Source: Oscillospiraceae bacterium (lineage in GTDB: Bacteria > Bacillota > Clostridia > Oscillospirales > Oscillospiraceae). From it: a stretch of 17,279 nucleotides of DNA. Within the stretch, counting starts at the first letter, position 1, and each line of letters opens with the position of its first letter. The DNA is taken from NCBI GenBank assembly GCA_017458025.1, contig JAFTGG010000048.1:1-17279 (forward strand), read 5' to 3'. The notes beneath the pieces were generated by a model. It had not been told where the DNA came from, searched no databases, and saw only the letters and a list, made by a program, of their open reading frames with translations. A program made the position numbers and the translations under genes. This document shows positions 7,238 to 14,070 of this stretch, one piece after another.

Positions 7238-7773
7238 AAGGTATTCCACCTGAGATAATAAACGACAAACGCAGCCGCCATAAACAGCAGCAGCACCGAC
7301 AGGACGAACAAAATGTCGCCCACATATTTTTTGAGCCCCTTGATACCAAACGAAATCAGCATCGGCCTGACGTTCATGATGATGTGCGCCGCCAACGCGG
7401 CGGCCAAGAGGAGCTGCGTCGCCAGCTTGAAGTCCGTAAACCAGCGCAGGCGGTACGCGCCTCCGTTGTCGTAGCCAAACGCGGTTATATGGAACACCAG
7501 CAGCACCATGACGGCAAAGCCGCTGACGCGCCGCGCCCAAAAGAGCTTGTTCTGCCTGAAATATCCGGCGCCGGTCTTTTTCCAGACCCTGATGGAATCC
7601 GCCGTCAGCTTGACGCCGATGAGCGTATGCGCCGCCACCAGCGCCACCGCCGCCCACGCGACGGCCTTGAGCGCCGTCGGGCCGACGCCGAAGAGCTGAA
7701 ACGCGCCGAAAATGCCATGCAGCAGAAACAGCGCCATAATTGCCGCCGTGAGAACCGCATTCCACTTTCTCAT
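7234..7773 (-). CDS. Membrane-anchor cytochrome b subunit of the Frd/Sdh-like complex
   Basis: This 179-residue protein has about five transmembrane helices. Four histidines each sit in a separate hydrophobic segment: H19 (LLHG), H49 (AAHT), H95 (VFHITAFG) and H130 (AAHIIMNVRP). That is the pattern of a di-heme b anchor, able to move electrons across the membrane to or from menaquinone. It is a single anchor rather than the two small subunits of E. coli. The first ATG overlaps the preceding gene's stop as ATGA. Followed by the flavoprotein and iron-sulfur genes, it completes a three-subunit complex. Overall similarity to named SdhC families is low by eye, so the role rests on topology, histidines and context. 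Confidence 0.8.
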   Translation of the reverse strand: MRKWNAVLTAAIMALFLLHGIFGAFQLFGVGPTALKAVAWAAVALVAAHTLIGVKLTADSIRVWKKTGAGYFRQNKLFWARRVSGFAVMVLLVFHITAFGYDNGGAYRLRWFTDFKLATQLLLAAALAAHIIMNVRPMLISFGIKGLKKYVGDILFVLSVLLLFMAAAFVVYYLRWNTL

Positions 7774-8267
7774 GTCGCGCCTCCCTGCACTGCGATGACG
7801 CTCGTTTCCGCCCGCTCGTATGCCGTCGAAAGCGTCAGCGCCTCCGCCATCTCCGCCGAGACGATCGCTACGTCATAGACGCCCGCGTCCGCGCGGGAGG
7901 CCAGCAGCGTCGGATTCACCTGCTTGACCGTCATCTGGTTTTCCGCCAAACGCGCTTGAAAGCGTTCCGCGAGCTGGACGCCCCCCGCGTCGCCCTGCGC
8001 GGCGAGACACGCCACGTCGTCCATGATGACGTCCGTCTCCCCGCCGGAGAAAAAAGTTTCCCAAGCCTCCGCCGTACCGGGGTGCTTGTCGCGGTTGAGC
8101 AGAATCACAAAATTGCCGGAGGGCTGCTCCGGCAATTCCAGAGACGCGCGGGACACCGCGTCGACGCCGCCGAACACGGCGGAAAAGTCAACATACGCGA
8201 GGGTGGGAACGCCCAGCATTACAAAAAGCGCCAAAAGCACCGCCGCAATATGCGTCAATCGCTTCAT
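7770..8267 (-). CDS. Exported or membrane-tethered protein of unknown function
   Basis: This 165-residue protein has an N-terminal signal peptide or anchor (MKRLTHI then a hydrophobic run to about residue 25). A soluble, mildly acidic extracytoplasmic domain follows. The only cysteine is C87. Two segments look like beta strands next to helices (SGNFVILLNRD at 50-60 and GVYDVAIVSAEMAEAL at 129-144), suggesting an alpha/beta fold. I do not recognise a family. The start at 8267 was chosen because GGAGGGCGGGAGC precedes it and the signal peptide begins there; a start at 8288 would add seven residues before it. It is coupled to the cytochrome gene by ATGA and follows the FMN lipoprotein by 23 nt. 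This places it physically between the flavin carrier and the membrane cytochrome, so it may be a partner of either. Confidence 0.7.
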   Translation of the reverse strand: MKRLTHIAAVLLALFVMLGVPTLAYVDFSAVFGGVDAVSRASLELPEQPSGNFVILLNRDKHPGTAEAWETFFSGGETDVIMDDVACLAAQGDAGGVQLAERFQARLAENQMTVKQVNPTLLASRADAGVYDVAIVSAEMAEALTLSTAYERAETSVIAVQGGAT

Positions 8268-8290
8268 GCTCCCGCCCTCCTTGTGCAAAA

Positions 8291-8752
8291 TTATGTAAAC
8301 TGATACTGCTTCGCCTGGCTCAGCGCGTCCTCGACGGCCTCCTGAAACTCACTGTAGGAGATCGTCGCGCCGGTGATGGCGTCCACGTCCTTAAGCGCGC
8401 CCGCTTCCACGAGCATATCGCCGTACTTTGCGCTCGCCTGCACGGCGCGCTGCGCTTTGTTATAGAAATCGCGGTTAGCGATCTCGCCGTTCTGCTTGCC
8501 GTAGTCCTCGTCCTTGAGCGTGCCGTCCGGCTCGTAAGTCGCAAACGTGCAGGCGGTGACGGCGTTATCCTTGATCGTAACCGTCGCGACGCCGTAGCCT
8601 GCGCCGCTGCCGTCGTCCTCGTCGCCCTCATGGACGCTGCTCGTGCCGGTATAAGTTCCGTCGGCATAATTTGCGCTGCCGCCGCAGGCGGTCAGAAGCG
8701 CGAGCGCCATAAGCAGATAAAGCGTTAAAATTACAATGCGTCTTGTCTTCAT
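8291..8752 (-). CDS. FMN-binding-domain lipoprotein (extracytoplasmic flavin carrier)
   Basis: This 153-residue lipoprotein has a lipobox ending LLTAC, with lipidated C23. A single FMN-binding domain of the NqrC/RnfG/PplA type follows. Near its end is the flavinylation motif D124-A-I-T-G-A-T130-I-S, matching Dxx[S/T]GA[S/T], in which ApbE-type transferases attach FMN through a phosphoester to the last Thr. The protein should be a one-domain, outward-facing redox carrier. No apbE is in this window, so the transferase must be elsewhere. The gene lies 2 nt after the ATPase stop, tightly inside the iron operon. It occupies the place where C. jejuni's P19 locus has thioredoxin-like genes. The role I infer is delivering electrons to the extracytoplasmic iron handlers. 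Confidence 0.88.
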   Translation of the reverse strand: MKTRRIVILTLYLLMALALLTACGGSANYADGTYTGTSSVHEGDEDDGSGAGYGVATVTIKDNAVTACTFATYEPDGTLKDEDYGKQNGEIANRDFYNKAQRAVQASAKYGDMLVEAGALKDVDAITGATISYSEFQEAVEDALSQAKQYQFT

Positions 8753-8754
8753 GC

Positions 8755-9432
8755 TTAAGCCTCCTTGAAATTGGCGTTCAGCGCGTCTTTCACGATGCGC
8801 CCATGCTCCAGCGTGATCGTGCGCTGCGCCACCTCGCCGACCTCGGGGTCATGGGTGACGACGACCAGCGTGGTGCCGTCCTTGTGGAGCTGTTTGAAGA
8901 TGTCGAGCACGATGTTCTCGTTCGCCTCGTCGAGGTTGCCCGTCGGCTCGTCGGCGAGAACGATCTCCGGATAGTTGATGAGCGCGCGGGCAATACAAAC
9001 GCGCTGCTGCTCGCCGCCGGAGAGCTGGCTCGGCAGATGCTTCGCACGATCGGCGAGGCCGACGCGTTCGAGCGCCTCCAGCGCCTCCTTCTCATCGGGC
9101 ATGGAGTGGTAATACTGCGCCACCATGACGTTCTCCACCGCTGTTAAGTAGTTGACGAGGTGGAACTGCTGGAAGATGAGGCCGATCTTGTCGCGGCGGA
9201 TCGCGGTCAGGCTCTTGGCGCTCTCCTTGGAGATGTCCTTGCCGTCAAGCAGCACCGCGCCGGAAGTCGGCTTGTCCATGCAGCCGATGATGTTCATCAT
9301 GGTGGACTTGCCGGAGCCGGACGGCCCCATGATGGCGACCCATTCGCCTGTATCGACGCTCAGGCTGACATTGTCCAGCGCCTTGAGGTCGCCGTAGATC
9401 TTTGAGATGTTGTTTAATTCCAAGAGGCTCAT
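8755..9432 (-). CDS. ABC transporter ATP-binding protein (MacB/LolD-type) of the iron operon
   Basis: This 225-residue cytoplasmic ATPase has a complete motif set: Walker [10 protein letters not shown] (36-44), Q-loop in LIFQQFH, signature [15 protein letters not shown], Walker [14 protein letters not shown] and switch histidine in VVTHD. The sequence is typical of LolD/MacB. It follows two FtsX-like permease genes, the order of Cj1661-Cj1663 in C. jejuni's P19 locus, and should power that heterodimeric permease. The start at 9432 has AAGGAGAAAAAACA just upstream; in-frame sequence further upstream is a shadow of the permease gene. The partner permeases have large outer domains and no import channel fold, so mechanical work on the P19/FTR1 components or ligand release is a better guess than simple iron import. 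Confidence 0.92.
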   Translation of the reverse strand: MSLLELNNISKIYGDLKALDNVSLSVDTGEWVAIMGPSGSGKSTMMNIIGCMDKPTSGAVLLDGKDISKESAKSLTAIRRDKIGLIFQQFHLVNYLTAVENVMVAQYYHSMPDEKEALEALERVGLADRAKHLPSQLSGGEQQRVCIARALINYPEIVLADEPTGNLDEANENIVLDIFKQLHKDGTTLVVVTHDPEVGEVAQRTITLEHGRIVKDALNANFKEA

Positions 9433-9446
9433 TGTTTTTTCTCCTT

Positions 9447-10595
9447 TTATTCGCCCTTCAGCACAAGCGCGGGGTCGACTTCCGTGGCGCTGCGCACCGG
9501 CAGCAAACACGCGAGCCCCGTCACCAGCACGGACACGAGGATCGTGACCGGCAGCAGCGCGGGCTGGTAGGTAATCGAACTCGAAAACACATGGACGCTG
9601 ACAAACTGCGCGAACGCAAAGCCCAAAATCGAGCCGAGAATCCCGCCGACGCCGCCGAGCAGAAGCCCTTCGCCCATAAACTCCCAAATGATGCTGCCGT
9701 CCGACGCGCCGAGCGACTTGCGAAGTCCGATCTCCTTGCGGCGCTCCGTCACCACAGCGGTCATCGTCGTCGCGACGCAGATCATCGTCAGCACCAGCAC
9801 CACCGCCGTCACGAGGAACACCAGCGACTGCAGCTTTGTGAGCACCGTGCTCTCCGACTCCGTTACGCGCTTGACAAGGCGGGGCGCGATGTCCGGCACA
9901 TTCGCCTCGATGTCCTGCTCGTAGGCTTTCAGCTCGTCCGCGGAGGCGGAGACGCTCAGCTCGACTACGTCGAGCTTTTCCGTCTCGCCCGCGAGCTCCT
10001 CCATGTCGCTCAGCGACATATAGAGGTACTCTTCCTCCGAGCCGCCGGTTTCCAAAATGCCCGCGACCTTCATATCGACGCCGAGGTTCAGCACATCCTC
10101 TTCCTCCTCGCCGCTCGACCATGTCGCGTTGAACACGTCGCCGGTTTTAAGTCCGAGGAACTCCGCCGTCTCCTGCCCGACCAGCACCTCGTATCGCGCC
10201 GACGGCCACTCGCCGTCGATGTGCCAATAGGGGCTGGTCGCTTTCGCGCCGTCTAAGTCCGTGCCTGCCGCCAAAATCGGCTGCTCATGGATACGCACCG
10301 TCTCGTAGCGGTAGGGCGCCACGCCTACCAGCTCTTCCGCGTCGATACACGCGACGCCCCGCCGTACGGTGTCGAGGTCAAACCGCGCCTCATTGGACGC
10401 CGCAAGGAAAATCATGTTTGCGCCGTAGTTGCGGAACTGCGCGCCCATCTGGCGCGGCACGTCGTAGTAGATCGTCACGAGGCCGGAGAGGATCGTCGCG
10501 CCGACGGCGATGGCAAGCAGCGCCACCAGCATGCGGGAGCGCCGCCGCACCAGCGACGCGGTGATCATTCGGAGGAACATTTTCCGTTTGGTCAT
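9447..10595 (-). CDS. FtsX/MacB-like permease, second of the pair
   Basis: This 382-residue protein has one N-terminal helix (about 21-44), an extracytoplasmic domain of about 210 residues and three C-terminal helices (about 257-283, 310-335, 345-372). The loop after the second helix has ERRKEIGLRKSLGAS, the typical FtsX-family cytoplasmic element. The outer domain is rich in acidic residues, including four consecutive Glu in SSGEEEED. It corresponds by position to Cj1662 of C. jejuni. The ATG at 10595 is preceded by AAGGAAGAG at a rather long spacing. With the preceding permease and following ATPase it should form one transporter. Confidence 0.88.
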   Translation of the reverse strand: MTKRKMFLRMITASLVRRRSRMLVALLAIAVGATILSGLVTIYYDVPRQMGAQFRNYGANMIFLAASNEARFDLDTVRRGVACIDAEELVGVAPYRYETVRIHEQPILAAGTDLDGAKATSPYWHIDGEWPSARYEVLVGQETAEFLGLKTGDVFNATWSSGEEEEDVLNLGVDMKVAGILETGGSEEEYLYMSLSDMEELAGETEKLDVVELSVSASADELKAYEQDIEANVPDIAPRLVKRVTESESTVLTKLQSLVFLVTAVVLVLTMICVATTMTAVVTERRKEIGLRKSLGASDGSIIWEFMGEGLLLGGVGGILGSILGFAFAQFVSVHVFSSSITYQPALLPVTILVSVLVTGLACLLPVRSATEVDPALVLKGE

Positions 10596-10637
10596 AGCTT
10601 TTCTATCTCTTCCTTTCGGGATTTCACGCCCGCTCTT

Positions 10638-11933
10638 TTACCTGCCGTGCAGGACTTCCGCCGGACGGAGCTTGAGCAGCATACGGATTGCCGGAACGCT
10701 GCCCGCGAGCGTCACCACCAGCACCAGCACCGCGACCACCGGCAGCACCAACGGTTTCATGGCAATGGACGAGCCGAATACCGTGTGGCCAATGATCTGC
10801 GCAAAGCCGAGACCCGCAAAATAGCCGATCGCCGCGCCGACGATACCGGTCAGAATGACCTCCGTCAGCACCAGCGCGGAGATCGCGCCGTCCTTCGCGC
10901 CAATGGCTTTCAGCAGCCCCAGCTCGTTGCTGCGCTCCATGACGCTCGCCGTCACGAGGTTCGTAATGCCGAGCGCGGAACCGATGAGGCTCAGGATCGT
11001 AATGAGCACCATCAGCAGCTCTGTTTTTTCAAGGATCGCGCCCTCGGAGTCGGCGACCTGCCGCACGGGGGAAGCCACCGAGTCGGTGATGACCTCTTGA
11101 AGCTGGTAGCAAATCGAGCTGACATAGGCGGTGCAGTACCACAGCTCATAGTCCGCGATGGAAAGGCTGCTCGGGTCCTTCGCCGCGCGCTCGGCAAGCT
11201 CGTTGTCCGGCGTCGTCAGCGCGCTGACCTCGATGCTCGTGAGATAGCCGTCTGTGTCGGAGAGCGCTTGCACCACGTCCATCGGCGCGTAGAGCTGCTC
11301 GTCCGCGTCGTCGCCGGAATCGAAGATGCCGCACACGATCAAGTCGTTCTCGCCGTATGGAGCGGAGACATGCAGCCAATCGCCGACACGGAGCCCCTCG
11401 CGTTCCGCGAGGACGCTGCCGACCATAACGCAATTGGGCTCGTAAACGTCCAGCCCTTCGTCGATCCACCGCCCGTCCTCGATGCTCCACCACGTCCGCA
11501 GGTTCTTGACGCCGGTGTCCAGCTCCTCGCCCGTGGGCAGCGCCAGATGATGGTTGAACCAAGTGCCGACCAGCTTGACGCCGGCGCCGTCCGGCAGCGT
11601 GACCTCCGTGTCGATGAACGGCGAGAAGTCCACGATGTTGAACGCCCAGAAGATCGTCTTGATCTTGCCGAGCTCATCCTCGCGGAGATACGCGGTTTCG
11701 CCGCTCTCGCCGCCCTCGACCTCGTAGAGGTTGCCTATCACGCTGGACGCCTTGGGCACGACCGTGATATTCGCGCCGTAGGTCTTGAGCTCCTGATTGA
11801 CCTTGTCGCCGACGTCCATCATCACGCCGAGCATCGCCGTCGCCAGCGACGCGCCGAGCGCGATGGTCAGCGCGATCATCAGCATCTTCTTCCACTGTCG
11901 CGTGAACGCGCCGCGGATCATTCGGAAAAACAT
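10638..11933 (-). CDS. FtsX/MacB-like permease, first of the pair
   Basis: This 431-residue protein shares the layout of its neighbour: N-terminal helix (about 17-38), long extracytoplasmic domain (about 40-300), and three C-terminal helices (about 306-328, 351-380, 393-415). The ERSNELGLLKAIGA element follows the second helix. The outer domain has several cysteines (in EPNCVMVG, LIVCGIF, WYCTAY and SICYQL) and a His pair in FNHHLALP. These might form disulfides or touch metal. Position and type match Cj1661. The start MFFRMIRGAF at 11933 was preferred to an in-frame extension to 12065, because the topology begins there and GAGGCAGAG precedes it. It lies 19 nt after the DUF2318 stop. Confidence 0.88.
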   Translation of the reverse strand: MFFRMIRGAFTRQWKKMLMIALTIALGASLATAMLGVMMDVGDKVNQELKTYGANITVVPKASSVIGNLYEVEGGESGETAYLREDELGKIKTIFWAFNIVDFSPFIDTEVTLPDGAGVKLVGTWFNHHLALPTGEELDTGVKNLRTWWSIEDGRWIDEGLDVYEPNCVMVGSVLAEREGLRVGDWLHVSAPYGENDLIVCGIFDSGDDADEQLYAPMDVVQALSDTDGYLTSIEVSALTTPDNELAERAAKDPSSLSIADYELWYCTAYVSSICYQLQEVITDSVASPVRQVADSEGAILEKTELLMVLITILSLIGSALGITNLVTASVMERSNELGLLKAIGAKDGAISALVLTEVILTGIVGAAIGYFAGLGFAQIIGHTVFGSSIAMKPLVLPVVAVLVLVVTLAGSVPAIRMLLKLRPAEVLHGR

Positions 11934-11952
11934 ATCTGTCTCTGCCTCTTTT

Positions 11953-13194
11953 TTACTTTTTAAATTCCGTCTGGTGGTCAATGAGCGTGTACGTCGGCAC
12001 GATGATGAAGCCGCCCTCCACGCTGTAGTCGATGACGATGGGGTTGCAGCCGCCCTTAAAGCCAATCGTGTTGATATTCATCACCACGTCGCACAGCTTG
12101 CAGACGATCTGTCCGTCGCGCTCATAATAGCCGGTCTCACCGCAGATGTCGCAGGCGTCGAGGCCCACGCCGTAGGACGAGGCGTTCGGCTTCTTGATGA
12201 CGATGAAGCGCACGTTGTAGCCGTCCGGCGTCGTGTAGGCAAAACGGTGCAGATGCCCGTCCTCGACACGCTCCAGCGGGACGCAGACGTTGTCGCCGAC
12301 GAGCTCGCACTCCTCCACCGGCGAAAGCTCCACGGGGCGGTTTGCGATGGCATTGACCCATGTGAGGTTCGACACCGCGAGGGCCGCGCAGACGATAACG
12401 GTCGCCGACCAGCGGCGCGCGCTGCGCCAATTGGCGCGGATACGGCGGTGCTGCGCGGGATTTTCGTATGGCTCGTTGACGTGCATGCTCGCGATCCAAA
12501 GGCTCACGGGAATGACAATGGCGGCGAGCAGCGTCGCGTAAACGAATACGTCGCTGAAGTTCGAGGCATGGCGCACGATCTCAAACCAGAGGCGGCCCTT
12601 GATCTTGCGTCGCGCATAGAGCACCTGAATGATCTTCGTCGCCTGCTGAACGGCGTTGATACCCAGCACAACGCCGAGCACCGCGCCCGCCGCGCTCAAC
12701 TCAGCGCGCTTGGCGACGGTCATCGTTGCCGCGAATGTGACGATCATCAGGATCACGCCGAACGTCCAGCCGATGAAGCGGTAGAGGTAGTCGGTGGAGA
12801 GCAGCGAAATGCCGTTGCTCGTGAACGTAAACGGATACGCCAACACGTCCGGAAAGGCGTAAAATACCAGCGTAAACGCCAGCATAGACGCAGCGGCCGC
12901 CGCGATAAGCCCGCCCTTTTTACGCGGCCCCTTGATCGAAAACGCCGCGAACACCAGCAGCGCGATCAGCGAAGTCACGAAAATGCGCATATTCCATGTG
13001 TTCGTATGGACGAGGTTCGTCTTGTTTTTCATGATCGCCATGACGACGGCGGCGGCAAAGCCGGCGCAGACGCCGATGGTCAGCGCTTTGCGCCCCTTTG
13101 CGCCGTAAGCGCCCGTGACGTAGGCGTACAAAAGCCCCAGAAGGACGGCGGTCAGCGCCAGCCCCTCCGTGACGGTAATCAAATACTTCAGCAT
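11953..13194 (-). CDS. DUF2318 membrane protein with five-cysteine extracytoplasmic domain
   Basis: This 413-residue protein has a membrane part with about seven or more helices (1-240, plus one at about 262-282). An outward-facing C-terminal DUF2318 domain of about 110 residues carries DACDICG (C348, C351), VCKLC (C365, C368) and TIGFKGGCNP (C383). Two further cysteines (C296, C304) precede it. The spaced CxxC pairs suggest an Fe-S or other metal site; annotation pipelines often call this family Fe-S-containing. It corresponds to Cj1660 in C. jejuni's P19 operon, where its role is not defined. A redox or metal relay beside P19 and FTR1 is the natural inference. The start at 13194 (MLKYLITV) has AAAGGA upstream; an extension from a TTG at 13317 runs through two hairpins and was not accepted. 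Confidence 0.88.
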   Translation of the reverse strand: MLKYLITVTEGLALTAVLLGLLYAYVTGAYGAKGRKALTIGVCAGFAAAVVMAIMKNKTNLVHTNTWNMRIFVTSLIALLVFAAFSIKGPRKKGGLIAAAAASMLAFTLVFYAFPDVLAYPFTFTSNGISLLSTDYLYRFIGWTFGVILMIVTFAATMTVAKRAELSAAGAVLGVVLGINAVQQATKIIQVLYARRKIKGRLWFEIVRHASNFSDVFVYATLLAAIVIPVSLWIASMHVNEPYENPAQHRRIRANWRSARRWSATVIVCAALAVSNLTWVNAIANRPVELSPVEECELVGDNVCVPLERVEDGHLHRFAYTTPDGYNVRFIVIKKPNASSYGVGLDACDICGETGYYERDGQIVCKLCDVVMNINTIGFKGGCNPIVIDYSVEGGFIIVPTYTLIDHQTEFKK

Positions 13195-13217
13195 GGTATC
13201 GTCCTTTCTGCCTGTGG

Positions 13218-13257
13218 AAAAAGCGGCGCGCCAAACAGCGTTTTTCTCGTTTGGCGC
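13218..13257 (-). terminator. Hairpin with T-run between P19 and DUF2318 genes: possible attenuator
   Basis: Inverted repeat GCGCCAAAC/GTTTGGCGC (13228-13236 and 13249-13257) with a 12-nt loop. On the minus strand it is followed after 5 nt by five T (13218-13222). The spacing makes it a weak terminator; partial termination could lower expression of genes after P19. Confidence 0.45.
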
Positions 13258-13309
13258 ACCGGTTTTGCCGCAGTAAGCACAGGGTAACGCCCTTTCCGTA
13301 AACCCGCGC

Positions 13310-13344
13310 CGAGCCAATACCGCCGGACCGGCGGTATTGGCTCG
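13310..13344. repeat. Perfect 17-bp inverted repeat in the P19-DUF2318 gap
   Basis: Arms CGAGCCAATACCGCCGG (13310-13326) and its exact complement (13328-13344) are separated by one base. It lies 37 nt after the P19 stop. No T-run follows on either strand, so it is not a standard intrinsic terminator. In RNA it would form a long stable stem that could protect the FTR1-P19 message from 3' decay or mark a processing site. It could also be a dispersed palindromic repeat. Confidence 0.8.
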
Positions 13345-13381
13345 ACAGCGTTATGGATTTCGGAGGTATTGTCCGCTCAAA

Positions 13382-14014
13382 TTACCACTCGGTGGGAGCA
13401 TAGTCCCAAACGTCGGGCAGTTCGAGCACCAGCGGCCACTGATAATCTTCCAGCTTGCCGCCCGGGCCCGTCTCGTCGTCGAGATGGATCAGGAAGCCGT
13501 TCTCCGCGGGGGAGTGGAAGGTCAGCTTGACGCTGTAGGTATCGGCGGTGCCCATGAAGATGTTCGCGCCGTAGTGGTTGCCGTCGTCCGCGTTCATCGG
13601 CATGAAGGTGCCGGAGACGACCTCGCCGCTGTTCTTGCCGGTGAGCTCATAGTCGACGGTCATGTAGGGAACCCAATCGCCCACGCCGTAGCCGAGGTTG
13701 TTCTCCAGCGCGGAGACGTCGGCCTCAAAGTGGAGGTTGAAGTTCTCGAAGTTCTCAAAGCCGCCGGACATCGGGACAGGCTGGAAATAAACGCCGTTGA
13801 CGTTCAGGAAGCCGACTTCCTCGTCCGCCCAAATCTCGATCTCCTCAAAGCCTCCCTCGGGAGCGGCGGCCTCGGTCGTCTCGACCGCGGCGGTGGTGCT
13901 CTCCTGCGCGGGCGCGGGAGTGTTGTCCTGCTGGGTCGTGGAAGCGCTGTTGCCGCAAGCGACAAGCGCAAACACCATGACCATCGCAAGAACCAGTGCA
14001 AGTGCTTTCTTCAT
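13382..14014 (-). CDS. p19: P19/Tp34-family periplasmic-type iron-binding lipoprotein
   Basis: This 210-residue lipoprotein has a lipobox ending LVAC (C20), a Thr/Ala/Glu-rich linker to about residue 52, then the P19/Tp34 domain. Family landmarks are clear: EADVSA at 97-102, GYGVGDWVPYMTVDY at 108-122, GTFMPM (M138, M140), NHYGAN (H147) and IHLDDETG (H177). In C. jejuni P19 the Cu site uses a Met and three His. The MPM methionine and the two later His align here, but the His in EADIHA is replaced by Ser (S101). H95, just before EAD, could compensate. The partner is the FTR1 permease encoded immediately upstream, 56 nt away. P19 proteins are thought to present or oxidise iron for FTR1 uptake. 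Start 14014 has AAAGGAG upstream. Confidence 0.92.
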   Translation of the reverse strand: MKKALALVLAMVMVFALVACGNSASTTQQDNTPAPAQESTTAAVETTEAAAPEGGFEEIEIWADEEVGFLNVNGVYFQPVPMSGGFENFENFNLHFEADVSALENNLGYGVGDWVPYMTVDYELTGKNSGEVVSGTFMPMNADDGNHYGANIFMGTADTYSVKLTFHSPAENGFLIHLDDETGPGGKLEDYQWPLVLELPDVWDYAPTEW

Positions 14015-14070
14015 TTGGTTTCTCCTTTTGTTTTATTTATTAACTGCCTGAAGGGCAAATTAATACGACG

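Noticed and set aside
5565..7253. Long plus-strand open frames opposite the Frd flavoprotein, and similar ones at 78-1742, 10287-11963 and 11797-13287
   Set aside because: They are Arg/His/Ala-rich antisense shadows of well-identified minus-strand genes, a usual effect of high GC content, with no family resemblance or ribosome sites.
13195..13317. N-terminal extension of the DUF2318 protein from a TTG start
   Set aside because: It would run through two intergenic hairpins, and the real topology starts at 13194 with a ribosome site just upstream.
14039..14064. Small hairpin between FTR1 and P19 genes (ATTAA/TTAAT with TGCC/GGCA)
   Set aside because: Short interrupted stem without a T-run; could easily arise by chance.
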